Assembly (NCBI GenBank): GCA_025093985.1
Contig: JACAAK010000004.1
Location: 558,001 to 622,000 of the forward strand
Reading direction: 5' to 3'
Length of the DNA: 64,000 nt
Source of the DNA: Calvatia gigantea
Lineage: Eukaryota; Basidiomycota; Agaricomycetes; Agaricales; Lycoperdaceae
A program made the translations under genes and the position numbers. The notes below the pieces were generated by a model. The model was not told the origin of the DNA and made no database searches. It saw nothing but the letters and a program-made list of their open reading frames with translations. Shown here piece after piece: positions 49,020 through 60,002 of the stretch. The stretch's first letter is position 1; each line of letters opens with the position of its first letter.

Positions 49020-50930
49020 GGGCAGTCAGTTCCGGATGTGGAGGGAGCTGAAATGGAGGCATATCAAAGGGTTGTGGCAGGTACTGCTCAGCACGAACTC
49101 TTTGCCTCATGTATTTAGAATGGTTAGTCCTCGCTCTTCACTCATGAATTATTTTATCTGGAGGGGCATTGGCGTGGATGCACTGCCTTTGCCTCTGCTG
49201 CTCTTGTCAGTGAGTCTGATCTATTTCTCTTTCAATTGAAATTGGACGCCTATTTTCTCCGTATGTGTTTCCTGGTCTGATAGGAGGCCTGCCCTGTCAT
49301 TCAGAACGACGCAGCTTTACCTGATCAGAACCAACAGCACGTCGTTTGGGAACAGGAATTGGGAACTCCTCGTTCTCGGTAGTCCTATACATCCCTGTCC
49401 ACATGCCAATTATCACACGGATCAGGCTCCTCCTCAGCAGTCGTTCCACATGAAGGTGGTGACTCAGGTGGGGGAACCCAAGGTGGCATATTGCCAGGTG
49501 ATGGTTGTTGTGAGTCAATGCTGTCCTGGCGGAGTAGAATCACGCCGGGGTAAAGGAGGTATAGGCAGGAGAATATTTCAGGTTTAAATGGTGGAGAAAC
49601 TGGAGGTAATTGAACTGGATGATCAGGTAGGTGGTGGAACAATTCCGGCGTCATTCAGAGGATGGCAGGAATAGGTGGTGTGTCCTCTAATCCTGGTCTA
49701 GGCAGATTTCTCTCTCCTCCATGATTAGGCTGGTTACTACTATCTGGCACTGAATCGGGGCATTTGGGGAAATATCCCTTGTCGAATAAAGCATTCAGTG
49801 ATACGAAGATCCATGTTGCCTGTCAGTGTGCCGCATAAAGATGTAGTTTTTACTACCTTTATATCCAAGAAAGATCATAATCTCGGATTTTGCGGACAAT
49901 TTGTTTGGGTGGATTTCATCAGGTAGAAATACGTATGCGCCGCAACCAAACACACGAATATGGGACAAGTCTGGCTTTTCCCTCGAATAACACTCAAAAG
50001 GTGTCTTCCACTATAGACACTGGACTGGTGTATGATTATATAAATGTACAGCTGTGTTCAATGCAAATTCCCACTACGAGTCAGGTAGACATGCCTGTAG
50101 CCTCATAGCTTGGGCTTTCTCGTGTAGGGTGCAGTTCAGTCGCTCTGCTCTCCCATTTTGCTGATGCGTATAGGGAGCAGTAGTCTCGTGGGTAATTCCA
50201 TGCGCCATGAGTCCTGCCAATAATTTCTCATTGACATATTCTCCTCCATTATCGGTGCAAAGTTGTTTGACTTGCATTCCGGAGAGGTTCTCTAATGCAC
50301 TGATTAGCTGTATAAGCTTCTCAGAAGTCTCAGACTTCTTTCGAAGGAGGACTACATGTGCATGAGAAGAGAAGTCATCGAGAAATGTCATTGCCCATTT
50401 ATATTTGTGGTAGCTAATGACAGGCAGTTCCAGCAAGTCTGAGTGACATAGCTCAAAGACTGTGGTGGCTCGCTTCGGATTAATCAGAAAGGGAATTATT
50501 ATGCATTTTTCCCTTGGCACAGCCATCGCAAATGCCATTCCGAGTAGATGGTGTGGGAATCGACATGATGCCCTCTACATGTGCTTTGGGAGCTCAGAGA
50601 GCGCACTGATCTGAGGGATGTCCCATTCGACGATGCCAATCGATATAATCAGGTTGGCATAAGGCTAATGCTACTGGCTTCTCCTTGCTGTTTTGCAAGA
50701 TATACATGTGCACCTGTATGTATGTTGTTTTTAAACAAATGATGAGGCCAGGCGGACAATACTGCTTGTTCTGATTTATTATGGATGGTGGTTCCTTTAA
50801 CGGTTGCCTCTAGCGTATAGCTATTCCTAAGAATCTGGCCTGAGGACATTAACCAGTTCTGTGATTTCTTTGATAGTAAAAAACTGGTGCAATACGTGAA
50901 GTAGCACTCATGTTTTTGCCTTTATCTGCC
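49020..50930 (-). pseudogene. pol: Copia F integrase and proline-rich linker
   Basis: Best frame 50538-50074 (154 codons): CHSDLLELPV (first Asp), LCTDNGGEYVNE (second Asp), QQNGRAERLN (Glu), all three catalytic residues present. The C-terminal region (IRVFGCGAYVFLPDEIH, 49900-50000) and a Pro-rich linker (49385-49654) follow. The HH-CC finger lies upstream (DWHRRMGH near 50640). Several stops and shifts. Confidence 0.87.
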
Positions 50931-51039
50931 ACATCATGCTGAAAGATAACAGATCCTCATCCAGTCATTTCAAAGATCTGGTTGCCAGTGGCTTGTATTA
51001 GCCCAAAATGGCCCATCTTAATTTCTGCGAAATCAAAGA

Positions 51040-53099
51040 GATAACCAGTGACATGGTATGATGCCCCTGAATCAAGGAGCCAATCTGCATCATTCACGAC
51101 GTGTTTATTCCCTTCTGCTCTACACGTTGAGTATTGAGACAGATCACAAATGTGATATAGTAGTGATCTGATTAAGATCCTTGTGCTCTTTGTGGAGTGC
51201 TGACCTTAACTCATCTGAATACTCATGATTATTCACGGTATATGTAGCATTCATCTTACTTTCGAGCTTAGCTTTACTAGCAGAATAAGCAGAAAGGGAA
51301 GCGCCTTGAGTGCACTTCCAGCATATATTGCAGTTCACAAAGTCTGTACAGCGGTGTCTACGACAAGTCCCTACAGGAGGTGGACGACATGCTACATCTG
51401 CATAGGTGCCCCGCTCTCTTCGGCAGCCACCTGGTTGTCCCAACTCAACCTTGGAATCTCCAGGGTGTCCCGCTCTGAGGCAGACAGACCCTGTGTCTGT
51501 ATCATCCCGTTCCATCCGTTGATGGGGCTGTACATCATCTTCTGCATCAGAACAAGAATAGTAGTCAGTGGAAGGTACTGACCTGCACCCTCCATCGGAA
51601 CTGTAGTCAGTGTCTGAGTCGTTGTCATCTAAGACAGACTCGAGGACAGACTCGATCTCCTTCGGCACCTGCTTCTTCTTGAGCGGCTTGGGTTTCTTGA
51701 TAATCACCAGCCTGTTATACACTGGAGCCGGCCACACGATCTCGTCTTCCTCCCTTGTGATGGTGGATGGAATAGACTCAACATCCATTTCATCGAACTG
51801 CTTCCACATCTCCTCTGAACTCTCGCCCGATGAGGAAGTTGACTTGAGACGTTCGTCCCACTTCTTCAATGCAGTAACCTTGGCTTTCACTGAAGGTTTG
51901 CGATGAGCATTGGGTTTGGGTGCAGAGATGTGCGACACAAGCAGAGTGGCATTGCTGTCTGTGGCGGCAGTGCTAGAAGCAGCAGAAGGTGTCTTGGCTC
52001 GACGCGTTGCTTCTACAAGGGAACGAGTGGAAGGTGGCGGCATCGTTTGTGCCTGTGACACAAAATCCACATCCTAAATGTATCCAGAAGAGGTGGCAGC
52101 ATTAGCCTGCGCACCTCCCTTCTTTCCCTTTCCTTTTTCTTTTCCTCAAGGGCGCCATCAGCGTTTCTTCTCACCGTCGCCTTCACCACCAGAGGGCTTC
52201 TGCTGCTGTTGCTGCTGCTAGGGCTGCTGCTGGGGCTTTTTAGACCCCGAAGGCTGCTGCTGACCTTGCGGTCACTGCCTACCTTGCTGCTGGCATTGCT
52301 GCTGCTGCCCACCTCCTTGTTGTGGAGTAAAGCACATTCATTGCATGTGGGCGGTCTGGTTGAAGGCGTAAGCAGCAATAATGCTACTTTGGGCCTTGTC
52401 CTACGTCAGCTCGTGGAGCGACATGTTCGAGGTGAGGAGCGTCTGAGCTACATGGCTCAAAGACAGGTGGAGGGAGTGGAGGAGGATCATCATTTCAATC
52501 TCCAGGGTGATGCCACTATCCATGGCATCAAGCTGCCCAAAGATTTGCTGGAGCTCACTCATCTTGAGTGAGGGGTTGCCACCGAGAGGGAGCTCAAATG
52601 TGATTGTGCGTATAAACTCATTATAGACCTGTGCTGGTCCAGGAAGGCCGTATTGGCTCTGCAACTGAGACCAGAGCGAGCGGGCATTAGCTGCTGAGTG
52701 CTTCAGCATGCTGTTGGGGAGAGTTGACTCGATCAACCCAAGAGCACGCATCTTCAAGTTGTTGGCCATTCCAACACTGCGGCACTCCTCAGCAGTTGCA
52801 GGAATTGGAGTTCCTGCTTGTGTGGGACATGCCAGCATAGTGCCGGAGGCAGCAACAGCTGGATGAGCAGGTCCATAAAGCTGCTTGTATTGTTGTGGTT
52901 CGGTTAGAGCTCCAGAGAAGTCCCATCCAGTCCAGGAACAATCATTAAGGGAAATGCACATCAGTGCAGAGCGAAGGTGAAGTGACCAGACCATGTAGTT
53001 ACCTGTCCCAGTAAGGACGGGAAGCTGTCCACTAGGGGTTTGAACAAAGCCCTGCAGAGCAGAGGCCGGTTTGGACATATCTAAGAATAGGGTAAACAT
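51040..53099 (-). pseudogene. gag: Copia F gag and protease
   Basis: ATG at 53097-53099. Frame 53099-52401 (232 codons): [31 protein letters not shown], typical of Copia gag polypeptides. A Gln/Gly/Pro-rich CAG-derived region follows with stops (52190-52400), then frame 52070-51144 (308 codons), acidic and Ser-rich, with the Cys cluster CTDFVNCNICWKC in place of a CCHC knuckle. Protease DSGASYHVTGY lies near 51040-51080. The protein would self-assemble, and the cluster may bind RNA. Confidence 0.85.
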
Positions 53100-53263
53100 G
53101 TGTTAGCATCATGTAGGACAGCAGTGCATAATGCACGCGTTGCAACATGGGGTAGACTTAGGGATCAAATGGACCAAAGGACCACCGTCTCCCAGATTGC
53201 GTATGACTGTAGCCTCCTACACTCTACCAGCGTTGCTAAACACAGTCTGAGTGAGTGGTGGTC

Positions 53264-53276
53264 GGGGCCCATAACC
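53264..53276 (-). other. Copia F primer-binding site (initiator Met tRNA anticodon arm)
   Basis: ggggcccataacc abuts the LTR with no spacer; identical to the site in Copia A although their LTRs have diverged. Confidence 0.82.
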
Positions 53277-53683
53277 TGTTAAGACGAGTACACCACAATA
53301 GCTACACTAGTGGTGGAGGGGAGTTGTACTCACTGGGTTGGTTGAGATGCTGGTTGTAGACTGTTGCTAGTGGATATCTTAGAGGAATGATGGGCAGAAG
53401 AAAGACTGAATTGTCTAAGGAATGTACGCATACTACATAGGTCTTATATATCTAATGTCTCTGGTCTGTGTGCCATTCTACCTAATACAGGTGAGGTCTT
53501 ATCTACCAGTAGCATATACAAAGCATACTGCGTACATTGTTCTATTTAATAGACCATGACCAGCAACCTAGAGTGTGGTCTAGTACATTGTTCGTTATCT
53601 CTCTTCAAGAGTGAAGTACTCAAGAACCCATTTCAGCTATAAATAGACTAAACCAACATAGTGGTACGGATCAAGATTCAACA
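53277..53683 (-). repeat. 5' LTR of Copia F
   Basis: 407 bp, partner of 46797-47204. Confidence 0.93.
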
Positions 53684-55098
53684 CTTGCACCATTGATGTG
53701 AACTGGGTGCTGATAGACAACCCCCTCCCAGTGAGGCCTAACAGTCTCTACTATGACTACCGCATGCCAGCAGAATAGAATGTGATGGTGGATGATATGT
53801 CCACTGAATATCAGTTTGGGATGAAAGATATCCCTCAAACTGGATTTCATCAACCCGCTGATGGAGAAGTGGATGAACCTATCGTCCTCAACTTCATGAA
53901 ATATCCTGAGCCTAAGATCCCTGAGGCATTGCAAAATCGTAATGCTATGAAGATGCCACCCAAGGAAGCACTTGACCAAGTGCTTCGAAGGGAAAGCATC
54001 CCGGATCATTGGGAAATAACCTGACAAGGTCATAATTAAGCTCAACCTTGAACATCTTCGTAACCAGTGGTATGAAGAGTTCAAAGATATAATGCAAGGC
54101 ATGCCTGACGAGCTGCCCCCTCTATGTGAAGTCAATCATGAGATAAATCTCATTGATGACAATGTACGGTATAGTAACCATACCCCTTGTTGCCCTCACT
54201 CGATGTGGCCTCAATTTTATGAAAAACTGGACTGCTATGTGAGAGCTGGCTGGTGTGAGCCTAAACAGGCTACTCAAGCCTTACCCCTACTGTATATCCC
54301 AAAGAAAGACAGTAAACTCAGGACCATCATAGATGCCCACGAGCACAACTGATAATACAGTAAAGGATGTTATGCCTTTACCTGACCAGGAAATCATCTG
54401 AGAGGATGTCACCTGAGTGAAATTTTGCTCCAAAATTGACTTGGCTGACACCTACAAACAGGTGCAAATTCGTCCCTGAGAACGTCAGCAAGACTGCCTT
54501 TTCAATGATAGCTGGGACATATCTCAGCCATATCATGCAACAAGGGGATTGTAATGCCCCTGCTATGTTCCAATGGCTAATGACTGTGATTTTTTGTGAT
54601 GTTATTGGCATATTCCTACATGCCTACTTAGATGATTGTTTCATCTATTCAGACTCAGTCGAAGATCACAAAGTTCACCTTCATATAGTCTTTGAAAGAT
54701 TAAGAGCGAATCAGCTCTTTATCAAGTGGGCTAAATGTGAGCTGTACGCAGACAGAGTGGACTGCCTTGGCCACATCATCAATGATCAGGGTATTCACCC
54801 CGATCACAATAAGCTCAATCAGATAACAGAGTGGTGCACTCTGTGAGTATATAACAATGTCCAGTGTTTTATTGGACTTGTCAATTATTTGTCAAACTTC
54901 CTGCCCGACATATCAGCCTATACTGGGCCGATAATGTCTATCACTCAGAATGGGACACCATTCCATTGGAGACCACTTCACCAGCAGTGCTTCAATATGA
55001 TAAAACACATCTGCCAGAAGACACCTGTGCTGAAACCTATTGACCCACGCACAGGAGTACCTATCTGGGTTATTTGCGATGCCTCTAAGACCGGCATC
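53684..55098 (+). pseudogene. pol: Gypsy G linker and reverse transcriptase
   Basis: Linker (53684-54090) then RT: LPLLYIPKKDSKLRTIIDAHEHN, a frameshift near 54350, then SKTAFSMIAGTYLSHIMQQG and the catalytic YLDDCFIYS (about 54625), LGHIINDQGI and GLVNYLSNFLPDIS. It ends in the start of RNase H (WVICDASKTGI) at the insertion of H. Stops near 54022, 54350 and 54844. Confidence 0.87.
54991..55098. repeat. 108-bp direct repeat, left copy, flanking Gypsy H
   Basis: Repeated at 55998-56105 with three differences, all transitions and two CpG-type. It ends exactly at the TG of the H LTR. Confidence 0.9.
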
Positions 55099-55405
55099 TG
55101 TTATGAGTTTCCACCGATCATAACGAGTTCCGTGCTATTCTACATTCCTAACTATCTGCGTACCTGTTTCAGTTATTCTAGTCCAGCGTTCTCCGAAGAT
55201 ATGACTTGTATCGACTACCACGCCTTGACCGGACGTTTCACGTAGTTACTCCATCCATTCAACTGGATAGCTCTAGACGTATTTAAGCGTACATACACCT
55301 TGTTGTATTCGGTACACTTAACCACCTTTGTTCTCTTTCCCTTACTCGCCCTCAAGACTTAGCCAGAGCTGCAACCTGAGGTCTAAACCGACTAAGGTTG
55401 CAACA
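55099..55405 (+). repeat. 5' LTR of Gypsy H
   Basis: 307 bp, TGTTATGAG...GGTTGCAACA, with TATTTAAGCGTAC and GGTACACTTAACCACC. Confidence 0.92.
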
Positions 55406-55486
55406 TTTGGTTAAGCGTCATCACCTCACCTTGCAGGAAACAGAGTTGGAAAAGACTTGAACCACGACGAATCCAGGAGCCATTAT

Positions 55487-55997
55487 ATGAGCTCGAACCC
55501 TGACGAATATAGAGAACCACAGCTTGAAGTTACAGACGACGAACTTGAAACAGACAGTGAAACCGAGTCATCAGACGAAGAAGCAGAGAACCCTGAAGTA
55601 CCTGCACCAGAAACGGTTGTAACAAGCAACGAACCCGGAGAAACCACACAAGGAGTAAACCCAACAGAAGTAGAAGCAGTTATATCAGAACTCTTCGACG
55701 AACTCGACATAGCAGAAGAACAGCTAGGACAACAGGAGAACCAAGAGACCGAAACAGAATCAGAATCAGGAGACTCAGGAATGACAGACAATACTGCACC
55801 CACCACAGCACCTAGCACAAAGGGACTTGTGCCCGACCCAGGATTCTTCGATGGGACACGAACCAAATTCGATGACTGGTGGAGAGCCATGACACTCTTC
55901 ATGAAATTCAACAAAGTCAGCACGGCAGATGATAAAGCCATAGCAGTCTTGGCCAGACTAAGGGGAGGAACAGCAGGAGCATATGCAGCAATGAAAG
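55487..55997 (+). pseudogene. gag: Gypsy H gag, truncated
   Basis: ATG at 55487-55489 (MSSNPDEYRE). The frame is open for about 170 codons: acidic N-terminus and start of the capsid block (DPGFFDGTRTKFDDWWRAMT). It then runs into the host repeat. No stop before the break, so the copied sequence was from a healthy element. Confidence 0.9.
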
Positions 55998-56105
55998 TTC
56001 GATATGATAAAACACATCTGCCAGAAGACACCTGTGCTGAAACCTATTGACCCACGCACAGGAGTACCTATCTGGGTCATTTGCGATGCCTCTAAGACTG
56101 GCATC
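55998..56105. repeat. 108-bp direct repeat, right copy
   Basis: Matches 54991-55098 and continues directly into RNase H of Gypsy G (RAMYSQGDKWMKCHPAG). Confidence 0.9.
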
Positions 56106-56610
56106 AGAGCAATGTACAGTCAAGGGGATAAATGGATGAAATGTCATCCAGCAGGGTTAATGTCACATAAGTTTACACCTGCACAACAAAATTACACAGT
56201 ACATGAGCTAGAAATGCTCACTATCCTCAAAGCCCTAATGCGCTGGGAGGATAAACTCGTGGGTTACAAAATCCATGTCATAACTGACCATAAGGCACTA
56301 GAGTTTTTTAAGACTCAAGCTAACCTATCTAGTCAGCAGCAGAGGTGGATAAACTACCTCACATGATTCTGGTTTGACATAACATATGTCAAAAGAGAAA
56401 AGAACAAGGTAGCAGACTGCTTATCTCACTACTTTGAAAGTGACTTGCTGGGTGAGCTTCATCACCCCACCGAATATGTTAACGTCAATGCCTGTATCAA
56501 CCCAGAATCTGAGGACCTTCCTCAGGACAGGGCTAGGGAAGCCGAGCAGCATAAAGAACGTCTCCATGCTATCCAAGTGAAGGGATTGCATCGAAGTTCA
56601 CGACTTTGAG
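56003..56610 (+). pseudogene. pol: Gypsy G RNase H
   Basis: VICDASKTGIRAMYSQG (catalytic Asp), NYTVHELEMLTILKAL (Glu), HVITDHKALEFF (Asp), then a TGA at 56364 and VADCLSHYF, the usual end motif. The following acidic linker leads to integrase. Confidence 0.88.
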
Positions 56611-56690
56611 AGAAACAAGATACAAAGGCTAATGAAGCCAAAGATTTTGAGGAAGCAGATAAGCGAATTGAGGGAGAAAAGTCTCCCTCT

Positions 56691-58278
56691 GTGGCCACTA
56701 CCTCCGGATCGGTCGGTAAAACAACACTGCCCACAGAACTGACAGTTGCGGATATGCTGAAAAATCAGCACATTTCTGATAAAGTAATAGAAGTACTGGA
56801 TGACTTCCCAGATAAGGTACAGAACAGATACACAAATGATCCATTCCTGTCTAAATTGCTGAATGATGTCAGTCAGCATAATAATAACTTTTCATTAGAG
56901 GAGAAACTCCTCTATAAAAAGAACACTGACAGTGAACTAGTGTTGTGTATACCAAATGATCGTGAACTCATCACGATCTTAATAACCCAGGGCCATGAGA
57001 TCATGGGCCACTATGGTGACCAACAGATGAATGAATACATTCATCACTAGTATTGGTGGCCAAAAATGACTCACAACATATGTGAGTTTTGTAGATCATG
57101 TCAGACGTGTCAAACATCTAAGACATCAAACATGAAACCAGTGGGAAAGCTGCATTCACTTACCATCCCAATGAAACCTTGGGATGCCATTAGAATGGAT
57201 TTCATCAGACCATTCCCAGAATCTGAAGAATTTAACTTTTTATGGGTAATCATTTGTAGAATGACCAGTATGGTCCACTTAATACCTGTACACACAAAAA
57301 TGAAAGTCTCCAAACTTTCATGGATCTACCTTCGAGAGGTAGTGAGACTTCATGGTCTCCCAAAGTCAATAGTAAGCAACCGTGACCTACGGTTCACATT
57401 AGCATGGTGGCAACACCTGCATAAGCTTATGCAGGCAAAACTACTCATGTCCATGTCATTTTACCTGCAAACAGATGGTCAAACCAAATGGGCCAATCAG
57501 GACATTGGCCAAATTTTTCGTGCAATCGTGTGCCACAACCAGAAAGATTGGGTAAATAAATTACCCATGACAGAGTTTGCGATTAACGCGAGCATATCTG
57601 CCATGACCAGTTATGCACTGTTCGAATTGAATGGAGGGTATATGCCCTCTATGGTTAGAGAGTTATGGAGCGATAAAATCACTCCCAAGGGAATTAAAGT
57701 GTTCGCTGAGAATGCACTTGGTAACTTAGCTGAGGCACACAATGCTATTATAGAAGCCAGAGTGTTCCAAACACTCAACATGAACAAAAAGCAGGGCAAT
57801 GAACCCACAATTAAGGAAGGGGACTTGGTGTATTTGTCCACCAAGAACCTCAATTTACCTAAGAACAGGGCATCAAAGCTCTGTCCCAAGTTTATTGGAC
57901 TGTACAAGGTCCTAAGGGCGAATCCCAGTGTGTCAACATACACACTAGAGTTACTGCCAGCACTGGCGAGCTGGAGGATCAACCCTACATGGAATGTAGG
58001 GTTGTTAAGACCATTTATCATGTCAAACGACACGTTATTCCCCAATAGGGCATCCCCTGAGCCCTATGACTTTGGTCTCAATGACGAACATAAATGGTTT
58101 GTCAACAAGATCACAGTGCACTGTTGTGACAATCACAACAAACTGGAATTCAAGGTAAGGTAGAGTCTAGGAAACACCACTTGGGAACCTTACGAGGTCT
58201 GCAAGAAATTGGCAGCCCTCGACAGATATCTGGAATTGTGTGGCATCCACTGCGTAAATCAGCTCCTGAAAAGGAAAT
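56691..58278 (+). pseudogene. pol: Gypsy G integrase with chromodomain-like tail
   Basis: Finger: HEIMGHYGDQQ...CRSCQTC, interrupted by TAG at 57048. Catalytic core from 57066: first Asp kept (IRMDFIRPFPES), second replaced (IVSNRDLRF; family motif SDRD), Glu position replaced (TDGQTKWANQ; family motif TERAN). C-terminal barrel KEGDLVYLSTKNLNL and WNVGLLRPF follow. The last part (HKWFVNKI...NKLEFKVR, stop, NTTWEPYEV) is a weak chromodomain ending near 58278. 365-codon open frame but probably inactive. Confidence 0.87.
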
Positions 58279-59043
58279 GATGGTGCCTTGGAGAGGTATC
58301 ATACAATTCGTCCCATTAGGAAAAACTAACCAAAGTCTATCAGCTTTGGTAATATGAGGCCTTGGCAGAATTAGCTGCCTTTTTTTCCTTCTCCTTACTT
58401 ACAACCACCACTGAACCCGTTTTTCTACAACAACTCACATTCCCCACCACACAACAATGTCCTTCCACCACACTACACGTGGTCACAGTGGACCTCGCCT
58501 GCCCATCAATGAACACATATTCTTCTACCTTCAGGGAGCCTACATAGCAACCAGACACCTTACCAACACGAGGACTCCAAAGTCATCTCAACAGGACCAC
58601 CGAGAAGAAATGGCATGTGATAACCCACCCCACCCGACAATGCACATCCTCCGGAGGGACATGTCCTGGCACACCAAGATGACAGGAATTCTGTGACTTG
58701 AGGCCGGGATGTACGGGACCTTGAGTCCTCAACACAAGAAGCAACCAGCGATGTAAGATGGCCCTCTGGGCATTTGAAACAAACGAAACAAAGGACCCAT
58801 TGAAAGGAAGATTTTAAGGAGGGACTGTCCCCGACAACCACACATCATACAAGGGCAGAATCAACAGGGAAAACCACCTAACTCACCCCGAGAAAAGCAA
58901 CTCGGTGCCAACCAGACAATTTCGCAATTGGAGTACTCACGGAGAATCAACTGCCACCCTGCATCATGTCCTGGCAAAAAAACCTGCCCAAATTAGAAGG
59001 ACACAACAGTGTGGCAACATCTGAGAAACAACCGCCACCAGAG
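58279..59043. other. unassigned, possible 3' region of Gypsy G
   Basis: Non-coding. Purine run aaggaggga at 58816-58824. 58850-59000 shares wording with 62230-62350 (gtcctggcaaa, actcacc), so both may come from another decayed element. Short frames are unsupported. Confidence 0.4.
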
Positions 59044-59096
59044 AGCAAAGAGAAATTCGAATCTGACCGACCATGAAAACCTGAAATACTACAGAG

Positions 59097-60002
59097 GTGT
59101 AAGACATTTAATTCAAACGCGTTCCCAAAGGACTGCAAAATCCCACACCAAAGCATCCAGGTAACAGACAAAATCCGAAGTATGGCCACCACCGAGGATA
59201 TATGGGAAGAGGAAGAAGAGCCCGACCCCACCGAACCATCAGACCTGCCGGACTACGTACAACCATTCACACATCTGTTCAAGCAAAAATTGCAGACCTG
59301 ACAGAATTGGTCTATGGATAACCTAACAATAGCACCCAAGGAACAATGCAGGAACTTGAATATCATCAATGACCAAGACGGAAAGACTTATAAAAGTCAA
59401 CACTTGGTAATAGAGCCATGGCAAATTCACCATATTGTCCCCTCTTTCATCCCACACCAGTGGCTCAAAATTCTCATTCAAGATTATCCGACTAACAACC
59501 TGTCATCACAACTAACCCGCTGCCTTATTGGGAACTCCTCAAATTGAAAAGCCAATATGCAAACCTGGACAGTTTAGGGGTTACAAAAGGAAAAATGAAC
59601 AGACAGGAAACCAGCCTTCCTAACCAAAGGGCTATACAAACCTACTAATGTTTTCAGAGTGGCTAGGCTTCACCTGGACACCTAAAAGGCCATCTGTAGA
59701 CCTTACAATGAACTAGTGAACTATATCCAGACTTCGCAACCGACACCATACAGAAATTACGAGAACAACCTCCATTCCTAAAAGGAGCCGAACACAACCT
59801 GTGTAAAGACCAAAGCATCTTCGACGCCAAAAATCCCTCCAGGAGGGAAGTAGGCACGGCACATCAAAGGGGCCGAAAAAGTAAAATCTACGGGATGGCC
59901 CACTACACAACAAAAGGACACAACGAAGATAGCCAGCGCCAATCTACCGGCCTTCTAGGATCATGGAAAGGGCCCCATGAGACAAACTGAAAGGATCAGA
60001 AG
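59097..60002 (+). pseudogene. pol: Gypsy K protease end, linker and shredded RT
   Basis: Linker ATG at 59182-59184 (MATTEDIWEEEEEPDP), then RT with many small deletions and scrambled pieces. Fragments still legible include the sequence around VNYMDDFA (59715-59740) and CIFDAE (59815-59830). Confidence 0.75.

Larger units (their letters stand above)
46797..53683 (-). mobile_element. Ty1/Copia element F, complete, minus strand
   Basis: LTRs 46797-47204 and 53277-53683. Duplication ctcgc (46792-46796) and cttgc (53684-53688), whose one mismatch is itself a CpG to TpG change. About 18 differences between LTRs plus a one-base indel by eye. Order on the minus strand: LTR, tRNA-type primer site, gag, protease, integrase, RT, RNase H, purine tract, LTR. 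Many stops, but the best-preserved Copia here. Confidence 0.93.
55099..55997 (+). mobile_element. Gypsy H, 3'-truncated B-family copy
   Basis: 899 bp: 5' LTR 55099-55405 (307 bp), primer site TGGTTAAGCGT, leader and the first ~170 codons of gag. It stops after AGAYAAMK and abuts the right 108-bp repeat. Confidence 0.93.
43278..58278 (+). mobile_element. Ty3/Gypsy element G, third family, split by Copia F and truncated Gypsy H
   Basis: Divergent Gypsy with gag (single CCHC), protease, RT (YLDD), RNase H, integrase and chromodomain-like tail. It begins with LTR-like tgtaaggggtaatcccct inside ORF3 of J. I could not find a matching 3' LTR. A purine run aaggaggga at 58816-58824 could be its polypurine tract. 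Removing Copia F with one duplication restores the frame. Removing H with one 108-bp repeat restores the RNase H frame. Confidence 0.85.
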
